A stretch of 64,000 nucleotides of DNA from positions 61,253,389 through 61,317,388 of the forward strand of contig CM049315.1 of the NCBI GenBank assembly GCA_026874595.1. The letters are read 5' to 3'. Under the pieces are notes generated by a model, which was given only the letters and a program-made list of their open reading frames with translations, did not search any database and was not told the DNA's origin. Each line of letters begins with the position of its first letter. Position 1 is the first letter of the stretch. Below are positions 37,449-49,600 of this stretch, one piece after another. The stretch comes from Sipunculus nudus (lineage: Eukaryota; Annelida; Sipuncula; Golfingiida; Sipunculidae). The position numbers were made by a program, and so were the translations under genes.

Positions 37449-39460
37449 CTGTTCCAAGAGAAATAATGCTGGTAAAAAATAAAAGTAACTTTAATTATTT
37501 TATTCCACTAGCAGTATACCCATAATAATGACTTGTGACCCATGTAATCCAGGTTTTACTGTGTACACAACATGGTAGCCCCCATGAGGGGTGTCAAGAA
37601 ACTGGGAGAAAAAGCCTAGCCTACACCACTGACTGCAACTGATGTACACATTTATGTATGACAAATTTCTAAAATTAGAATAAAATTTACAATTTTTGTT
37701 CAATTGCTCTCAAATTTGAGATTATAAAAGATGAAATCATGTATACATCATGTATATCATGATAAATGCTGTTAAAATTAAATCCAAATGCTTACAGCAA
37801 TACAGGAAAGAAATGTTCCATGGTCAAACTTGGACAAAATTTAAGGTACTGAGTCTGCCACAAAATATGCACCGATTTTGCCAGGAATCAAACTTAGTGA
37901 GTTACTGTTTAATATTTTTGTTGAATTTCTTCAAATTCAGTCATATTTCTGGTAAGTTATTATGACAACACCAAAAAACAGCGTGGTGACCTTATTATAT
38001 TCATATGGGTGGATTTGGCCTTTAATTGAACTTGGGCAAGATAATCTATTGATAAGTGGTTATGGTGAGTTTCCTGAAAATCAATCCAAGCCCTGATAGG
38101 TTATTGCAGTGAATTAAAGATTACCGGACAGATCTTGATGGACTGAATGAGCGAAGGTGGGTATACCATAATTAATCACGTGTATGATGGGCTCTAAAAA
38201 ATAGTCTAAAAATGTGTCAAAAGTAGAACAAGGGACCTATGTGTCACGGCGCTCAGCTAGTATATATGATAAAAAAATATGATTTAGAAAAGAGGCACAT
38301 GCAGGTTTAGTGTGGTAATAAAAATAACCTGTATTATGAGTTGTTGTTGTTTAGCTTATGTATGATTTTGATAGTACCTTTGGAGACAGGGAAGAGGATT
38401 GATTTCATTTATTTTATTAACAAATAGAGTACTATTGTCACACAGATTTTGATTTGGCCATATAACTTATAAGCAGAACATATAATTCAAGAGTTTAACT
38501 ATTTATTAAAAAAATAACAAATATTGTCCCAAATATAATTTTTATTAAAAATAATAAGAGAATCGTATGATTTTTTAAAATGAAATTTGCAGCTGAAAAC
38601 ATAGTATCCGCAAAACTCTGTTTTGGCGAATACAATAATAACAAAGAATATATTCATGAATGCATTCATGAATACATTTTGAAAGTATTTGCACTGGTAT
38701 TCATATACTTTCATTTTTACCTGAATTCCAATTCTTTATGCAAGAAATTTTATAATGGAGTACATATTCATATTCGTATTTAATTTTCAATTGCAAAGTA
38801 TTTGCACCTTGTCTGGTATTTATATAGTTTTCACCAAACAATGATGTTGAGAATCCAGAATATACAAAATTCACACATTTAAATAATGATCATAAGTACC
38901 TGGTTTTATGGCTTTTATTTTTATTAAAAAAAATAAATGTAAAATATTCATTTTGGACTAATTTCACATCAATGTACACATCCCACATAGTAGGAATCTA
39001 GATTATTATTATCAACTGCATCTTTGTCTATCATTAATTTCCTTCATATGATCCCTAATGATTAGTAATGAATAATATGATTTACTTTTTTATCATTAAA
39101 ATTGAACTGAAAAATACTGCATGGTGTTATTTGGAATATGTGACATTCTATCAATCGATACAAGATTCTCATATCATCAGTAACTGCAAGTTAATTTCCT
39201 GTTATTATAAACTAACAAATTCCTTTTATATTTTTCTTTAATTTGTTATTAAAATCAATAAAAATTTATTAATTTATTGTTTATTGTTATGTTGTTGCTT
39301 AAAACTACTAGATGAGTTGGGTTGGACACCTGGATCAACTGTGGCTGGCCATAACCTGCCTGGCTGCCCCAGTGAATGTCTCGCGTCAAGCATGCATAAT
39401 TTGCTGAAAGTTCAACAAGGTCAACATACAGGTGACTGAAGAGGGGCTTGGGAGAGCCTG
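37449..39460. other. Intron, mostly AT-rich, with HL fragments
   Basis: HL-1 body phrases occur at 37750-37860 (AAATTTAAGGTACTGAG). A degenerate HL-1 head ACAAGGGACCTATGTGTCAC is at 38228, and an HL-3 tail hairpin (ATAGTATCCGCAAAAC..GTTTTGGCGAATAC) at about 38600-38632. The rest is AT-rich with no gene seen. Confidence 0.6.
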
Positions 39461-40526
39461 GGCTGCTTCACACAGCTAACATATATGGTAAAATGACTAA
39501 ATTCAATCTTTATTATACAGCCAAAATTCATTCTTTGGAACCATAAAAGACAATTAATTATTATAAGAATTATTCAGGGGATTATTCTTGTAAAATATTA
39601 AACAAATTGGCCTCAGTGGCGTCAGTCAAAAAACGTTTTGCAGGTTTATAACTCATATGGGAAGATACAGCAAACTGGCTAAGTTAAGCTTCCCATAACT
39701 CAGCCAAAAATCACTGAACCAAAACCATTTGAACAAACTTGAATTATCAACATCTAAGGATAATTTATGTGTGAGATTTAAGAATTTGGCCCAGTGGTTT
39801 TTGAGAAGAAGATCTTTGTAGCCACTGAGCTAAAATGGGCTGTTATGGCATATGACTAAATTCAGCTTCCCATAACTCAGCCAAAAGTCACTGAACTGAG
39901 ACCATTTGAACAAACTTCAGAAAGCACTACCCTAGGATTATTTCTGTGCGATATTAAACAATTTGGCAATATGGTTTCAGAGAAGAAGTTTTTTGTAGCT
40001 GTCAGTATGATATGGGCACTGATGACCCCCGTACAAAAAAAGGCCGATGCAGGTGGTGCCACCAATACCTCAATTTCAGATATGACTCATGTGACCAACA
40101 TTAGCATAAAATTTGGAGATGATAGCTCCAGCTGTTTCTAAGATTGTAATTTTAGTATGCTTTTTTGGACAGATGACTAAGTTCAACTATCTGTTACTCG
40201 GCCAAAAATCACTGAACTTAAACCATTCGAACAAACTTGAGATAGATTGTTCCAGGGATCATTTCTGTGAAATATTAGACAATTTGGCTGAACAGTTTCG
40301 GAGAAGAAGATTTTTAAAGCTTTTTTAGCTTTTTCCCTATAAAATCTAAGAAAATGCAGTAAGCCAAATAAATAAGCAAAATTCGATAGAGTTTTTTAGA
40401 TGACTAATTTTTTGCATAAAATTTCGTGATGCTAACTCTTGCCGTTTTTAAGATAGTATAGGTTAACGTACAGACGACAGACGAAGGACGACGCCAAACC
40501 ATCACATAAGCTCACAGGTTCGCTAA
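39461..40526 (+). mobile_element. HL-2 3' part (copy H)
   Basis: From GCTTCACACAGCTAACATAT through one 178-bp unit and GGTGGTGCCACC (40053) to the tail CATCACATAAGCTCACAGGTTCGCTAA at 40526. An HL-1-type head starts at the very next bases. Confidence 0.82.
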
Positions 40527-42780
40527 CAAGTGACCCATGGGTCATGACGCTCAGCTGCCAAGCATGACCTGCGACATCATGGGCTGAGATTCACAATTCC
40601 AGTCAAATTTTGAAGAACAAATTTGCCAATTTGTTGAAATTTTCTACGACAACAGAAATATATATCACCTATGTCTGGTTAAAACACAGTGAATTGATGG
40701 TCTGAGGAAAATGTATGATTGTTAAGGTATCCAGAACTATTCCCATAGCTTACTTGATACCTGTCAGTCTCAAAAGGAACACCACAAAGGGGGAATATAA
40801 GATCAAAATATAAAGCAAAAAATCAAGGAAATCCATGCAAGAATTATTGAGAAACAGGTGCTTCTGTATGAATTTTTATTCAATACAAGCCAACTGTACT
40901 GCACTTTCATATATGATGATAATATTTATTAAGAAATATTTGACCCAATCCTTTGCAAGATTACATTAATATACATCCGACTGCCTTCACTTTAACAGTT
41001 CTTGAGATAATATGATCAAAAGGAATTTAAAGATGGTTGCCTGGTGGCCATTTTGGACTTCTGACAGGTCTGAAATCAGACAACAACCATTCTCTAAATC
41101 GGACCAAACATTGAAGGAAAATTACTGAAACTGTACTGAAAAAAGGATTTCTAAGGTGGCTAACTGGCAGACATGATGGATTTCTGACAAGTCTGACATT
41201 TGATATCACACATCCTCCAATAAGAGACCAAACTTGGGACAAATTCTCCAACTGATGTTACAGTAATGAATGTCCAAAACAATTCAAAAGGCATGTTCAG
41301 GTGCTCATATCAGATTTATAGATATGCAAATGCAAAAGTGTAGGTCCAATATTTTTTATTATCACTCTGCTTTTCAATGGGGTCAGCAGGGTTGGTAAAC
41401 TGCAAAACCTGAAAGAAAAGAAATGCAGAAAGCATGACTAAGAGTCTTGTAATAAAATAAAGCCATCCTAAATCAAGTACACATCCACATATTATGAAAA
41501 CAAACACTTGCTTTTATATGTGGTGATTTATATAAAAATATTCAAATATCTAGGAAACTAATTTTATTGCTATGATTCCATAAAATAAACTGCAAAATGT
41601 TCCCATCATCTTATAAATCAGTACCTAAACCTTAATACTATATATACTCTCATAGTGTTAATGCCTGGCTGAAGTATTCCAACAACAGTGTTTTGTTATG
41701 CAGTAACGAGGTACTTATCACTCAGCCTTATCACTTAATAGCCTGATACAAAAGGGAGTCATATGTCACCAGTGTCACTCACAATTACAGCCACACGGTG
41801 AGATGTACCAGCTTGAGTGCAAGCTTATATATACAAGAAAAATAGAGATGGTCTACAAAATAAGTTGACCTGACCTATGACCTTGGCCTTTTGCCCACAT
41901 ATCAACTGGATTCTTTCTAAATGATGGGTAACTACTTACCACTTACATCTGGCCGAGTGTTATTACTTTGCAACCAATGAGTGAATAACTAATAACTTAG
42001 ACCTGCAACCTTTAACCTCCTGACCGGCTGACCTCAAAATCAATTAGTTATTTCTTCATGCAAAAAGACCCATAAATATGAAGTTTGAATCACATTGAAA
42101 GACTGAAGGTTTGGGTTGAACGGTTTCACTTGAAATATGTTTACAAGCATTTAGAACAATATTGTGACCTTGACCTTTGACCTTTTGAACTCAACATCAA
42201 TAGGCTTCTTCCTCTATTGGTAGGTAAGCCTTATTTGACATATGGAAAGTACAGATTGAAAAGTTTGCCTGAAAATGACTCCACGCAAGAAGAGGGTGCT
42301 GTGAATTTGACCTTTGACCTCAAAATCAACAGGTCTTTTCCCCTGTTGGCAGAGAAGCGATATCAGTGCTGAAAGGTTTGGAATGAAAGGTCTAGCTTGA
42401 AATGTGTCCACAACCTTTTCAAAGAAGTGGATCCTGTGACCCTGACCTTTGACCTTGTGACCTCATCATCTATAGGATTCTTCTCCCACTTAGTAGGTGA
42501 GCTATATGTGAAAGATCAAAGAATTGGGATGAAAGGTTTGGCTAAAAGAATTATTTCTGGGGGTTGCAAACACACCCCATAACTTTGAGAATATAGGTCG
42601 CAGTGACCTAATTTCAGGTTTGCGAGGAGAACTTTTTAGAACCTCTAAGACTGCATAGGGTTCATAACCCTAGCCCCTACGGTTACGATTTGTGCCCGGA
42701 CGGCCAGACGGACAGACGGAAGGACGACGGACAAAGACCCATCCCTATAGCCCAGCATGACTGAAAGTCAGCTGAGCTAA
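40526..42780 (+). mobile_element. HL-1-type element with DR1 motifs (2.25 kb)
   Basis: The head ACAAGTGACCCATGGGTCATGACGCTCAGCTG starts at the copy H tail. The tail has GGACAGACGGAAGGACGACGG, then CCTATAGCCCAGCATGACTGAAAGTCAGCTGAGCTAA ending at 42780. The body differs from HL-1 proper. Its 3' half has several 135-bp units, each with TGACCTTTGACCT and a phrase like GGATTCTTCTCCCACTTAGTAGG. No gene is evident. Confidence 0.8.
41871..42455 (-). promoter_or_regulatory. Four DR1-type nuclear receptor motifs
   Basis: TGACCTTTGACCT occurs at 42171-42183, 42308-42320 and 42443-42455, and TGACCTATGACCT at 41871-41883. On the minus strand this is AGGTCAAAGGTCA, the DR1 element used by HNF4/RXR-type receptors. 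Function is inferred only. Confidence 0.35.
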
Positions 42781-43173
42781 AAATGACATACAGAAACAGG
42801 TTTTTATCCATATGCATGAGGGAAAAATCCTACTGGATCAAGTGATAATAAAGAAGATATGTCTGAAATAATGTGTGCCACAGAAAATCACTGAATGTAG
42901 GGCAAACAAGGCCTGATCTCCAATTCTGCTGTGGCAGGAAAATAATGAACAAATGTTTGAATTAGATCCTCATTTTATTAACAAATCATTTTTTTAATTT
43001 TATGTTTATATTTATACATTTCCAATATAATCTATATATCTATATGAAAGTTTATTCATAATTCTAAATTTCATCATCAAATCTCAATCAGAAAACATTA
43101 TATTATGCATACAAATGTATATCAATTTTTTACATTTTTATCTTTTAAATTTGCAAAACAATAAATATATAAA
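42781..43173 (+). mobile_element. HL-1 body fragment
   Basis: From about 42898, GGGCAAACAAGGCCTGATCTCC and CATACAAATGTATATC match the middle of HL-1. It is cut at 43173 by a full HL-1 head. 42781-42895 is not assigned. Confidence 0.7.
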
Positions 43174-45966
43174 ACAAGGGACCCATGGGTCACTGTGCTC
43201 AGCTGAAGTTGACCTTGAAGGTAAAAAATCTAAAATAATATCAAATGGCGAGTGTAAGAGGAAGAGATAATAAAGGCCATGGTTGGTTTATATGATTGGT
43301 TTGTATTGATGAACAAGAAATTGTTGCAAATAATACTTTGTGACCTGACCATGTGTTTCCTAATGTTGAAACTGAAGCATGTGAGCAGTTTGTGAAAAAA
43401 ATATCTGTACTATTACCATGATCATTAGTGGGCTTTTTGATTAACTGCAGACATTTCAGTAGTTTACAGACTTGTTCAATTGAATCTATTTTTTTTGTAT
43501 AATATATAATTAAATATGTATGTATTTTTTCATGAAATGTATACGGTAGAAAAATATCTAATTAACAACATAAAACAGGGCAAACAAAGCCTGATCTCAA
43601 ATTCTACTGAGGCAGGAAAATAATGAACAAATGTTTGTATTAAATTCTCATTTTTTTATCACTTCAATTGTTTTTAATTTAAGTTTATATTTCTATACAT
43701 TTCCAATATAACATATATATCTGAATATAAAAGTTGATTCATAATTCTCAACTGCATCATCATAAATCTCAATCTTGTCAGATAACACCACATCAGGCAT
43801 ACAAATGTTTATCTATTTTTTACCACAAAAATATATATTTTAAATCTGCAAAACAATAAATATCTAAAAATAATACTTGATTTAGATTTCACAATTTTAA
43901 TTGTGTCTTTATTTATCCATACTGTGCTTCATATTTTATAAATTTAAGCATACTGATGGGTTCAATTATATTTGTTAAAATCATTTAAAAGAAAAATGAT
44001 TTCTTTAACTAGATGTGTCGGAATGACACGAATGCCCCCGCCTTGGGCAAATTAGAAACATTTGTAAAATTTGGAAAATTTTTAAAGTTCAGGAGGTGCC
44101 GTATGGTCAAAAGTAGGTCAACAAGGGCAAAATGCAAACTCGATCTGTAACGGGTCATTATCAAGCAACACACCAAAAATCATGCCAGTATATGCAGGCA
44201 TTGCGAAAAAAAGTCCATACATGTGCATTTTCCATTAAAATTTCTGTCTTTCATGAAATTTTCTATGTTTAGGAGCCGTAAAACAATCAAAAGTAGGTCA
44301 ACCAGGATGAAACGCAAACTCGATCTGTAACTGTCATTATCTGCCCACACAAAAAAAATCAGGGTGGTATCTGCAGGCATTGAGGAAAAAAAGTCAGTAC
44401 ATATGCATTTGTTATGAAAATTTATATTTTTCATGAAACTTTCTACGTTCAGGAGCAGTCAAATGGTCAAAAGTAGGTCAACTGAGACAAAACAAGAACT
44501 CCATCTGTAACTGGTCATTATCTGCCTACACACCAAAAATCAGGCCTGTATCTGCAGGCACTGCGAAAAAAAGTCCATACATGTGCACCTTTTTATGAAA
44601 TTTTCTATGTTAGAGCACCGTCAAACGGTCAAAAATAGGTCAACTGTGACAAAACATAAACTTGATCTGTAACTGGTCATTATCTGCCCACACTCCAAAA
44701 ATCAGGCCAAGATATGCAGGTATTGTGAAGAAAAGTCTGTAAAAGTGTATTTGTCATGAAATTTCATATTTTTCATGAAATTTTCTATGTTCAGGAGCCG
44801 TAAAACGGTCAAAAGTAGGTCAACCAGGACGAAACGCGAACTTGATCTGTAACTGGTCTATATCTGCCCACACACCAAAAATTAGGCCAATATCTGCAGG
44901 CATTGCGAAAAAAGTCTGTACATGTGTATCTGTCATGAATATTTCTATTTTTCATGAAATTTTCTAAGTTTAGGAGCCGTAAAACGGTCAAAGTAGGTCA
45001 ACCAGGGACGAAACGTGAACTCGATCTGTAACTGGTCTATTTCTGCCCACACACCAAAAATCAGGCCAATATCTGCAGGCATTGCGAAAAAAAGTCTGTA
45101 CATGTGTATCTGTCATGAATATTTCTATTTTTCATGAAAATTTCTAAGTTTAGGAGCCGTAAAACGGTCAAAAGTAGGTCAACCGGGACGAAACGCGAAC
45201 TCGATCTGTAACTGGTCTATATCTGCCCACACACCAAAAATCAGGCCAATATCTGCAGGTATTACGAAAAAAAGTCTGTACATGTGTATCTGTCATGAAT
45301 ATTTCTATTTTTCATGAAAATTTCTAAGTTTAGGAGCTGTAAAACGGTCAAAAAGAGGTCAACTGGGACGAAACGCGAACTCGATCTGTAACTGGTCTAT
45401 ATCTGTCCACACACCAAAAATCAGGCCAATATCTGCAGGCACTGTGAAAAAAAGTCCGTACATGTGTATTTGTCATGAAATTTCATATTTTACATGAAAT
45501 TTTCTATGTTCAGGAGCCGTAAAACGGTCAAAGGAGGTCAACCAGGACGAAACACGAACTCGATCTGTAACTGGTCTATATCTGCCCACACACCAAAAAT
45601 CAGGCCAATATCTGCAGGCATTGCGAAAAAAAGTCCGTACAACTGTTTGATTTCAGAATTACGGAAGGACGGAAGGACGGAATGACGGACATGGGTAAAA
45701 CTATATGCCCCAGCCACTTTGTGGCGGGGGCATAAAAATGCTACATTACATAACATAGCATCTTCTGGATTGCCCCTTGAATTACTTTTTCAAAAAAATT
45801 TTTTGCATATCGAGTGGAAACAGCTTTACAATTAAGGAGATACAGTGAAAACAGTAACAATATGTGGACAATATGTGGTGGTGATATGAGAATAACTGTA
45901 CAACTGTCACAGCACAGACAATGGACCACGACTATAGCTCAGATGACTTGCAGTCAGCTGAGCTAA
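43174..45966 (+). mobile_element. HL-1 copy interrupted by HL-4
   Basis: The head ACAAGGGACCCATGGGTCAC is at 43174 and the body matches other copies up to TTTCTTTAA (44008). HL-4 follows to 45735. HL-1 then resumes with AAATGCTACATTACATAACA and has a shortened 3' part with the tail GCAGTCAGCTGAGCTAA ending at 45966. LINE sequence begins right after it. Confidence 0.87.
44009..45735 (+). mobile_element. HL-4 element with nine 180-bp tandem units, nested in HL-1
   Basis: The head contains a GTGTCGGAATGACAC hairpin and ATGCCCCCGCC. The tail is a strong hairpin GCCCCAGCCAC-TTT-GTGGCGGGGGC followed by ATAA. ATGCCCCCGCC and GGCGGGGGCAT form a subterminal inverted repeat. Between them are nine units of about 180 bp (AGGAGCCGTAAAACGGTCAA at 44272, 44791, 44970, 45153, 45333 and 45512 in clearest form), and a GGAAGGACGGAAGGACGG tract before the tail. 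The empty site TTCTTTAAAAATGCTACA is seen in HL-1 at 20432-20450. Confidence 0.9.
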
Positions 45967-47213
45967 ATAATAGAGGTCCCAGTATGGACCCTTGAGGTAC
46001 TGCTGCATGAAGTGATCCCCAATCAGAAAGTTAATTTTCGATTACTACTCTCTGATTCCTATTTTTCAGATACAGTGCTGATATAACCACCAAAGCAATT
46101 TTCCTTTAATTCTGAATGATGCAATTTTTAAGTGAGGAGGCCTTCAGGAGGCTTTTTGTCAAAAGCTTTGGTCATTTCTGAGAATATAGCTTGCTCCTCT
46201 TTGCCTTTATTAATGTCTTGGCAGATTGAATTGTATAGGTCAGACAGTTGGTATACTGTTGAGTCTCCTGGGATAAAGCCAGACTCATATGGGCTTATTA
46301 TGTTATTATCTTTTAAGAAATTGTACATTTGGGCACAGATTATTTTTTCAAAGAGTTTGCAAATACAGGATGTTGGTGATGTAGGTCTGTAATTAATTGG
46401 CATATTTTTTTTCTCTATTTTTATAGATTGGTGATACATTTGCCTTTTTCCAAAGTGAGGGAAGCTGACCTTTTTCCATTGATAAGTTAAAAAATTTCCA
46501 AAGTGGATAAACCAGTTCTTTGTGGCATTCTCAAAGGACAATTGGGGGGACTTCATCAGGACCTTGGGACTTGTTACATTTTAGACCTTTCATGATCAAT
46601 TCTAGTTAATTAAATTCTATAATGATATTGTGAAATCTATTGCTATTTTTACTAGCTAAGAATGGTATGGTTAATTATCTTCTTGAATTAGTGAATTAGT
46701 AAATTGTTCATTAACTTTAATTATTCTTTGACTCAGTTGCATATGTATCATATGTATTGATAAGCAGAGGTAAGAGATGTTGGTTGTTGGCTATTACCCT
46801 TCATTAAAATATTTACAGTTTTCCACCACTGTTTTTCAGTTTGTAGGATATTTTTAAATTTAGTGGCAACTTTTGATGGGTAATTGGCTTTGACCTTTCT
46901 TGCTTCTGTGTTGAATATATTTCTAGTACATGTATAGTTTTCCACGTCTTTAGATTTATTTGATTTCATTGGTTTTGTACAAAGCCTTAGGCATTTTCTT
47001 TTTAACAGTTTAAGATCACAGGTGTAACATTCTTTATAATTATTATATGAATTATATGTAACAGTATGAACTGGTATGCATTTTCTTTTTTAATGTTGTG
47101 AATTTCTGCAATTATTTTGTCAGATAGCTTCTATATCATCTGTTGTGTTAAAAATATTATTCCTGTTGACATTTCTTAGTTTATTTCTCATCTCCTCATA
47201 ATTACCATTTTCC
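45967..47213 (-). pseudogene. Jockey/CR1-like LINE ORF2 remnant: linker and reverse transcriptase
   Basis: Read on the minus strand from 47213 down, in broken frames: ENGNYEEMRNKLRNVNRNN and IFNTTDDIEAI with an in-frame stop; KQWWKTVNILMKG (about 46800); NYRPTSPTSCICKLFEKII and GFIPGDSTVYQL; then IFSEMTKAFDK, which is RT motif A. Motif A has Glu where the catalytic Asp of the usual CDISKAFD is expected. AVPQGSILGPL follows at 45970-46003. The sequence stops there at an HL-1 tail, so the YADD motif and everything downstream are missing. In life this enzyme copies LINE RNA at a nicked target; this copy is dead. Confidence 0.85.
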
Positions 47214-48540
47214 ACAGCTGGAGGCAGATAATTAGGGGTATGGGAAATCAAAACAACCCTAACTTTGCAACTCTTGACCAAAATATTTCAAATGACCACT
47301 TAAAATGTTTGCCTTGTCAAGATATACCAGTTCATGCAAATGATATGCAAATTTATTTTGTGAAAGGTCACTAGAGGTCAAAAGGTCACAAACTTTGACC
47401 TTTACCCATAATTTCTCGCATTATCAGGGTTCATTTATCGCCAAGACCATATAAAGTTTTTTTTTTTTATTACTGATAAATTAAATGAAGGTTTACATGT
47501 GCTTTTTAATATTTGGAGTCAAAAAGTTTGAAAAGAAGTAGTTATTACCCCGCGGTTTGCAAGATATTTCTGCACTTTTACATACTCTTTGTACGTATTG
47601 CTGGATGTGCCGAATAGGAGTAAGGCAAAATCTAACAAGTGGTACTTCTTAGTAAGTTTTGTGAAAATCCACCCAATGGTTCCTGAGAAAAAAGCTTCTA
47701 AATGTTTTTTCTATAATCAGCTCTGTGACCTTGAAAAGCAGGTCAAGGTCACCCATCTTCGAACTTGACCGAGATTTTGTCAATATACATCTTCACCGAA
47801 AAAATGAAATTCCTACAGTGAAACCTTTTAGAGATATCCCGCTCACAAGCCCAAAGTTGAAAAATCCGATAAAAATTCATTAAAAATCAGAAATTGTAGG
47901 TGGCGCCACCAAACTTGTTTAGCAGGTACAGATTATCAGTCCCAATAATCATAGTAAGTTTTGTGAAAATCCACCAAATGGTTCCTGAGTAATAAGCATC
48001 TAAGTGTTTTTCTATAATCAGCTCTAAAATGTAGAAAAATGGGTCAAGGTCACCCATCTTCGAACTTGACCGAGATTTTGTCGATATACATCTTTACCGA
48101 GGAAATAAAATTCTGACGGTGAATCCTTTTCAAGATATCCCGCTCACAAGGTAAAAGTTAACGGACGCCGGACGGACGGACGGACGGACGGACGGACGGA
48201 CAGCTTGGGTGACAACAATAGCCCATCAGCCTAAGGGCTGAGGGCTAAAAAGCACATGTAAACCTTCATTTTAATTAATTTTCAATTAAAAAAAAAACTT
48301 TATATGGTCTTGGCGATAAATTAACCCTGACAATACGAGAAATTATAGGGAAAGGTCAAAGTTTGTGACCTTTTGACCTCTAGTGACCTTTCACAAAATA
48401 AATTTGCATATCATTTGCATGAACTGGTATATCTTGACAAGGCAAACATTTTAAGTGGTCATTTGAAATATTTTGGTCAAGAGTTGCAAAGTTAGGGTTG
48501 TTTTGATTTTCCATACCCCTAATTATCTGCCTCCAGCTGT
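47214..48540. mobile_element. Foldback element with 295-bp inverted arms
   Basis: The left arm 47214-47508 starts ACAGCTGGAGGCAGATAATT. The right arm 48246-48540 is its inverse at roughly 95 percent by eye. The arms include TTTGCATGAACTGG-type and CTCTAGTGACCTTTC-type phrases. The centre holds the HL-5 element. No clear target-site duplication was found at ACAGCTGG/CCAGCTGT. The flanks on the left are LINE linker sequence. Confidence 0.88.
47509..48245 (+). mobile_element. HL-5 3' part, in the centre of the foldback
   Basis: Contains two diverged units of about 290 bp (GGTCAAGGTCACCCATCTTCG at about 47740 and 48040). GGTGGCGCCACC is at 47901. A (GGAC)n tract (48172-48200) leads to the tail AATAGCCCATCAGCCTAAGGGCTGAGGGCTAA, a hairpin with AGCCC/GGGCT ending CTAA at about 48248. 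No head was seen here, but a matching head type occurs at 50085. Confidence 0.75.
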
Positions 48541-48720
48541 AAAAGTAGGCGTGGTTAAAAAGTCCATGGGAGGTATCTTCCATCCCAGTTTTTTTGCTGG
48601 CAACATCAATTTTCTGACTTGTTAGACCTAGGGCTACATGAAAATACCCATTAAAGTAAATCACAAGGGGGGTGCACTATGACTCCCACTAGCCCATGGC
48701 CTATTTGTTGTTACGTTTCG
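48541..48720. other. Unclassified short spacer
   Basis: Between the foldback and the dispersed repeat; not recognisable as LINE sequence. Confidence 0.4.
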
Positions 48721-49037
48721 TTTGAATTACTGCTCACCGACCGGGCATCCTATGTGCCCAAGTCCATAACTAAACCACGTCTGCGGCAATTCTCTCTGAG
48801 CCTGTGGCCTGTTCATACGGTTACCGGGGCGATGAGCTGTAACTCAAATCGAAATGAGCATGATTGGCTCTGTGTATTTCTCGCTTGGCCGTGTCTTCCA
48901 GCACAAGGTCTCATCTGATTTGACAAAAAATGCAGTGCTCCCCTCTGGTGTAGCGATTCAGGATACGAGGTCATAACAAACAGCGCTTACCATATAGGAA
49001 GTAGGCCTATAGTTAAAGCGCTGTGTAAAGAGCGTAG
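48721..49037. repeat. Dispersed 320-bp repeat, copy 2
   Basis: Aligned end to end with 5067-5392 (CCGGGCATCCTATGTGCCCA, CTGTGTAAAGAGCGTAG at the right end). Like copy 1 it abuts a minus-strand LINE coding fragment. Confidence 0.85.
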
Positions 49038-49055
49038 TGTTGGTGAAGATCCCGC

Positions 49056-49590
49056 TGTTTCAGTATGGTTTTAAGTTTTGGGATGCTGATGTCACCATCA
49101 GATCACAGTTTAGGTCACCAACAACTGTATGCCTGGTGTCTGACAGTGAGTTCAGATCAAAGAGAAATTCTTCAAGATTTTCCCAGCTTTCTACAGGTTG
49201 GTTAGGGGGTTTATAGACTGTGGTACATATGAATTTGGATGGCTGGTTCATTATTTCTACACATATTGATTCAATATGTTTTGATTCAAGATCATGTTTT
49301 CTTTTGTAAGCTGGAGTATTTTTAATATATACTGCAATGCCCCTTCCATGTCTTGATCTATCAAGCCTTTCAGGCACCCGAAAAACAGGTATAAGGATTT
49401 TTTCATTTGGAACTGTACTGTCTAAGTGGGGTTCTCTAAAGCAGACAATGTCAAAATTTTGTATTTCAATTTCTATACCTTCTATCTTGTTTAAAATGCT
49501 GCAGATATTGATATGGTATATGTCCAATATTTTTTATTTGGACCAGGGTTTAATTGGATGTCACCACTTATTTGTAAAATATTTCTGATT
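49056..49590 (-). pseudogene. Jockey/CR1-like LINE ORF2 remnant: APE endonuclease
   Basis: On the minus strand it has SGDIQLNPGPN, the usual ORF2 opening, followed by a one-base frameshift in an A-run. Then come YHINICSILNKIE, CFREPHLD (for the usual SETHLD), RGIAVYIKN, VYKPPNQPVESWENLEEFL and VVGDLNCDL with a catalytic-type Asp. This is the apurinic-endonuclease-like domain that nicks target DNA. The frame ends at 49056, where a 1.8-kb insertion complex (dispersed repeat plus foldback element) replaces the domain end and the start of the linker. It belongs to the same LINE as 45967-47213. Confidence 0.85.
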
Positions 49591-49600
49591 AATAAATATC

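Noticed and set aside
41316-41400. Possible minus-strand exon with a good TTTCTTTTCTTTCAG acceptor and frame VLQFTNPADPIEKQ.
   Set aside because: It lies inside the HL-1-type element 40526-42780, does not fit the TBC gene, has a stop soon after and no donor. Part of it resembles a LINE phrase by chance or descent.
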